64,000 nucleotides of DNA from Oreocharis arfaki (Eukaryota; Chordata; Aves; Passeriformes; Paramythiidae), in NCBI GenBank assembly GCA_013398015.1, contig VZRR01003262.1:278709-342708 (forward strand). The letters run 5' to 3'. Under the pieces are notes generated by a model that saw only the letters and a program-made list of their open reading frames with translations, was not told the origin of the DNA and did not search any database. Shown here in pieces: positions 59,883 to 64,000 of the stretch. The first letter of the stretch is position 1, and each line of letters starts with the position of its first letter. The translations under genes and the position numbers were made by a program.

Positions 59883-62599
59883 CTGCTACTTCACCTTTTA
59901 GACCAATGCCCAGACTTCTATCCTTAAAACCAGCATTTGGGAGCTCACCTTTGAACTTTCAGACTCAGCTGTGAGTATGTATCATGTTTTCTTCAAGATA
60001 TGAGAATGACCAGACAGAAAGCCAGGAATGGTTGTAGAATGCAAAGCCAATTTTTTTTTTCTCTTGGAATTTTTGAGAATGCATATGGTCTTGAATTTTC
60101 TTCATGAGCTTATAGCAATGCCTATTTATTTTCAGCTTCCTTTTTATTGTTTCAGGTTAAGTGTTTTTTCTTTTACACTGTTATAGGCAATAAAGTTTCA
60201 ATGTTCGCACTTCTCTGGAAAATAAACACAGATTTTCCTAAACGCAATTGATGCAATACAGAAGAGACTTTCAAAACAAAAGTTCATTGAAAAATCATGT
60301 GTCTCAAATATTAAAATTAAGTATCCGGACATAAAATATGGTATTTCAGATTATTATTTCATGAAACATTATTTAACATTCTTATGAGATATTTAATGGA
60401 ATCCATGCAAAGTTGCACCAAATACAAGGAAACCACCCTAGCGGAAGTTTAAAGAAATGCGTGAACAAAGCCATAAAAAACTATAAACTCATGCAAAATA
60501 TTTAACTTATCTCAGAATATTCATTAAACACTCCGCAATATTTAAAGAACATGCTCCCCCTGTACCTAACAATATTCAGACCCCACTTGCTTGAGGTGTA
60601 ATAAAATAATGTAATAATAAATATAATAAAATAATATTTATAAAATAATAAATGTAAAGCAACATTGTGACTACAGATGTGGTAAGAAAAGAATAAAAAG
60701 AGCTGCTTGACTTTCTGTGTGTGTTGCTCACTAGATGTCAATATAAAGAACCTTTCTGGTTATAGCACTGCTTCCCAGACTTCTGTAATTTTTTGCCTCT
60801 TAATCACATTGTGCAAAAGACAGCCTGCAATGTTAACCTGAGTTGGGTGTTGTAATGTAGTCTGCAGTTTCTCACGCTGAGACAGAGATCTTAAAATCAC
60901 TGATCTACACAGAAACTCTCTCTTGCTAAGCAGCTGCCAGAAATGGAGCCCTCTCCGACTACCCACACCATGCCAAGTTGTTTCACTATTGATTAAAGGC
61001 AGATGTGGCACAGTGAGCTGCTGCCAGATAATGATCTGCATTTTCTCATGAGTGATTGGGTTCTCTTCACTGCTCTGCAGCTCTGAGACTGTCTTCAAAA
61101 ACGCGCTACTTCATTGCCCAGAAAATCTGCACTGCAGGTTATCCCCACTGGACACCATAGGCATTTCTCCCCGGGCAGTGTTCAGTTTGGGATCCAGAAT
61201 TAGCAGTGCTCCTGCTGTGGAGGGGTAAGCAGACTGATGGTTGAAAAAGTGTATGACAGCAAATTCAGAACAGGAGAATTAACCAAGAAACAGCTGAACA
61301 AAGACATAACTCGAAAAATCCCATTATTTCTTTTTTTTCCCATTTTTTTTAGCTTGACTGCGAGGTTCTGGAATTGCAGTCACTTCTGCTGCCTTCCAAG
61401 TAGGGAAGGAAGATGTAAGTTTCCAACACAGCCAGCAGATAAACACTACCCATATATCACTAATCTGGGCATGAATGGCAGATTGATTTCTTCCAGATGC
61501 TCTTGATTTGCTGTGTACATCTCATAATGGTGGGTCCAATATGCCCAGGAGATCCTGAGCTCATGTACAGCGAGTCCAGTGCATTCTAGAAGCACAGACT
61601 TTTCTGTGCACGTGAGGTAAATGCAATAATCTGCGGGTGTACAATAAACCCAGAGGCAAGAACTTGTAGGTTGGCTTTGCTCAAGCCTGCACCATTGGCC
61701 ATGTGGATTTGGCTAACCCAGTCCCAGCAGTTCTTGCACCCATGTTAAGTGCCAGGAATTTACAATGAAAGCAAGCCTATAGCTTTATTGGTTTTAAGGA
61801 CAGAGGATAAAAATTGACCAGAATAAGTGAATATTAATGTTCAGTATAAAGTTCATGAAAAATTTAGCGATGTTTTCTTTATTTTTTTTTAAATAGGAAC
61901 TGTTTGCTTTTAACTGCCATTGCATGCTGATAACTTCATTGAATGATTCACTGTGCCAGGGCTTTTCTTCCCCCATCCTTCCTAATCCTGCCAGCTCAGA
62001 TCCATGGAGTACTGTGCAAATTTTGGATTTCTCTGATGACCTTTTGTTTTTCCCTTCCTATCATTTCAATGCTTCCCACCTCCCTGTAGTGCAGTCTCAT
62101 GTCCTACAGATTTTAATTGAGCAGAGCAAGTCAGGATCATTAGCAAATGGTGCAAGCTACCATCCTCCAAGAACGCTACCCAAGAGTGAGGTGTGGGCCA
62201 GCACTTCGTGGGAGCAGCACACCGTCTTGCACGCTTCAGAAAGTGGGTCAGAGTGCGTCAGCTCCACCTACCCATCTTGTGTCCCTAATGTGTTCCGTGC
62301 TTCAAAGGAAACTGACACACTTTAAGTGCCTTGGAGTCTGTGCCAGCAGCTCTGAGACACAGTTGGGGCAGTTTGTTTTCTAGAGGTGAACACGCGGGCT
62401 TGTGTGCGCTTCCCTCTTGCAGTGCGCAGTGTGGAGGGTGTGCAGGGTGTGCTTGCCCCAGGGCCCTGCTGCCACTGGGATGCTGAGAGGTGCTACACGC
62501 TCAGGGTGCTGTGACCGGCAAAGGCAATGTCCCCAGTATGGAATCTTCTTACAGGTGGCCTGTGTTCTTTGCGGGCAGCTTTAGGCCTGTGGCTATCAT
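59883..62599. other. intergenic, region upstream of CpG island
   Basis: AT-rich until about 62390, including an (AATA)n-like stretch at 60599-60653, then rapidly rising GC content. The plus-strand frame at 61924-62325 (133 codons) has no recognised features. This is the likely proximal upstream region of the following promoter. Confidence 0.65.
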
Positions 62600-64000
62600 C
62601 TCCCGAGGGGTGCCTGGGGACTGCACACCCCTGGCCTAGCCCCTAACCAGTGAGCCGGCCCGCTGCACGGCCGTGTCAGCCTGGAAGATGCCGTTTGGTG
62701 CCGCTCGGGGAGCGCCTTTCCAGGGGTAGCCATCCCAGAGCGGAGCGCCGGTCCCGTGCACCAGCTCCTCGGAGGGGGTGCTTGGGGGCCCCCGCNCGGG
62801 GCGCAGCGGGCGCGGGGAGCGGGCGGGGCAGCCCCTGCCCTCCCCGGGGCGGCTGCTCTCCACGCCGAAGTTTCTCCGACTTGAGCAAAGAGAGAGGCAG
62901 GGCCCGCCGCGGCGCGGGGTGGGAGAAGCATCGCGGCGGAGGAGGAGCGGATCGACGCGGGCGTGGAAGAGAGGTGGGCAAGGAGCGATGACCTTTGCGA
63001 GAAGCTGGCGAGGGAGCGGGGCAGAGGCAGAGCGAGCGGCAGCGCGGGAGGATGGTTGCTGAGACCCGGAGGAGAGCCGCCCCGTAATGTCACCATGTAA
63101 GTCTCTGCTCCGGGCTCTGGGGCGAGGGCTGCGGCTGCCGCCCGGGGCGCTGGGGGAGCGCGGATAACCTGGCGGGCTCCGTCGCGGAGCGAGGAACCCC
63201 GGGCGGATCGGCAGGGCTTCCCCACCACCCACAGAAGGTGGTGAGTAATGTCAGGGCTGAGCCGTGCAGGTAGGTAGGGCTGAAGGAATGGGGAAACGGG
63301 GAAGTTTCAGGCCGGGACCTCAGAGGGCAGGGCTGGCAGGGCTCTGTCCCGTCCGGGCTCCGTGTCCGTCGGCGGCTGCCCTGCCGGCTCCCGGGTGGCC
63401 GCTGCCTTTCGCAGGGCACCCTTACGCCGTCCTTAGGACTTCTCTGGTGAATTTCCCCGTGCTTGCGGGCAAGTAGCGAAACACTTGGCCCTGCTGGCCG
63501 CCTGCCCTGAGCGGCGGTGCCCCCACATCCGCCCGGCCTCTCGGCTCGGGGCCGCGGCCGCTCACGTCGAGGAGCCCTGGCACCGGGAAGCAGCCTTCCA
63601 GGTGAGGTGCCAGCACAAGTCGGGAAAAAGTAGGGAAAGAAGGAGGGAGGGCGGGGCGCGCTTTAAGAAAGCATTCCCAGCCACACCGCGACTCTCCGCA
63701 GCGCAGGGAGCGGGGGCAGCGCGGGGCTCCTCGGGGGGCGAGGGGCGGCGGCGCTGCGGCCGCGTCGGGGGCTCCCCCTCCTGCCCAACTCCAGCGGCCC
63801 CGGGTGGGACAGTGCCCTGGCCTCCGGGCGCCTTCCCCGGGATAGTTCTCCTTTACTGACTGTCCCTTGCTGAAGATAAGGCGACGTGCTGAGGTTTGAG
63901 GTTAGGCGTTCCGCCCGTGCCTTCAGTCAGGAGCGAGGACTGTGGATGCACCCGAGGGAATCGGTACGAATGGAAAAGGGCAGGGGGTTCTCACCCCGCG
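62600..64000 (+). promoter_or_regulatory. ADGRG6: CpG island promoter, probably of ADGRG6 (GPR126)
   Basis: From about 62.6 kb the sequence becomes very GC- and CpG-rich (GGGCGGGG-type Sp1 boxes at 62818-62850, many CGs) and stays so to the end, in contrast to the AT-rich 36 kb before it. This marks a CpG-island promoter. In vertebrates the gene next to the 3' end of VTA1, on the same strand, is ADGRG6, and the roughly 36-kb spacing suits a compact bird genome. No ADGRG6 coding sequence is visible, so the assignment rests on synteny. One ambiguous base (n) is at 62796. Long frames on both strands here (up to 210 codons) are by-products of GC richness. Confidence 0.65.
62880..63096 (+). other. 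ADGRG6: candidate first exon (5' UTR) of the CpG-island gene
   Basis: A consensus donor, CACCAT|GTAAGT, lies at 63096/63097 in the core of the CpG island, so transcription from the island would give a first exon ending at 63096. The 5' limit is arbitrary, since no TATA box fixes a start. The exon would hold two short upstream frames: 62988-63062 (24 codons) and 63052-63087 (11 codons). The latter's TAA overlaps a further ATG (TAATG, 63085-63089) that opens into the donor, and the exon's last two bases AT would form another ATG if the next exon starts with G. Which start is used cannot be told without exon 2. Confidence 0.45.

Noticed and set aside
62596..63232. Overlapping 198- and 210-codon minus-strand frames and several plus-strand frames in the CpG island
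   Set aside because: High GC suppresses stop codons in all frames. The translations are Arg/Pro/Ala/Gly-rich without domain features, and they span the unresolved base.
1..64000. CRISPR arrays, operons, bacterial or phage systems
   Set aside because: No regularly spaced repeats or compact coding; spliced vertebrate gene structure, CR1 repeats and a CpG island exclude a prokaryotic source.

Overview
The window is vertebrate nuclear DNA, almost certainly avian. It is AT-rich, intron-dominated and has no operon-like packing. The dispersed repeats are CR1 LINE fragments with the bird-type 3' end, and there is one tRNA-Ile-derived SINE with a CR1-like tail of the kind known from songbirds (TguSINE1). 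That SINE points to a passerine-like bird, though this rests on my recollection of the family's distribution and not on an alignment.

From 1 to about 27.9 kb lies the 3' seven-eighths of one protein-coding gene on the + strand, VTA1 (LIP5, the ESCRT-III-associated activator of the VPS4 ATPase). The window opens in intron 1. Exons 2 to 8 can be placed to the base from splice sites, phase and the encoded protein (270 residues, stop at 26039-26041), followed by a 3' UTR with several candidate poly(A) signals. The introns hold a 3' CR1 fragment and a textbook CTCF motif (intron 2), a GC-rich island that may be a dispersed repeat (intron 4), and the SINE plus a 0.77-kb antisense CR1 (intron 7).

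From about 28 to 62.4 kb is a gene-poor intergenic stretch. It contains further CR1 fragments, a probable LTR-end fragment, a T8C microsatellite, a CA repeat, and a truncated antisense endogenous retrovirus-like unit near 44.4-45.4 kb. This unit has an LTR with TATA box, CCAAT boxes and poly(A) signal, a purine tract abutting its 5' end, and a decayed open frame behind it.

From about 62.6 kb to the end the composition switches abruptly to a CpG island with a candidate non-coding or barely coding first exon on the + strand, ending at a consensus GTAAGT donor. Conserved vertebrate gene order (NMBR - VTA1 - ADGRG6 - HIVEP2) makes this most likely the promoter and exon 1 of ADGRG6 (GPR126), the adhesion GPCR of Schwann-cell myelination; no ADGRG6 protein sequence is visible here. 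I found no system-level novelty. The observations most worth checking are the SINE, the retroviral remnant, the NAGNAG acceptor and symmetric linker exons of VTA1, the CTCF site and the uORF layout of the downstream first exon.
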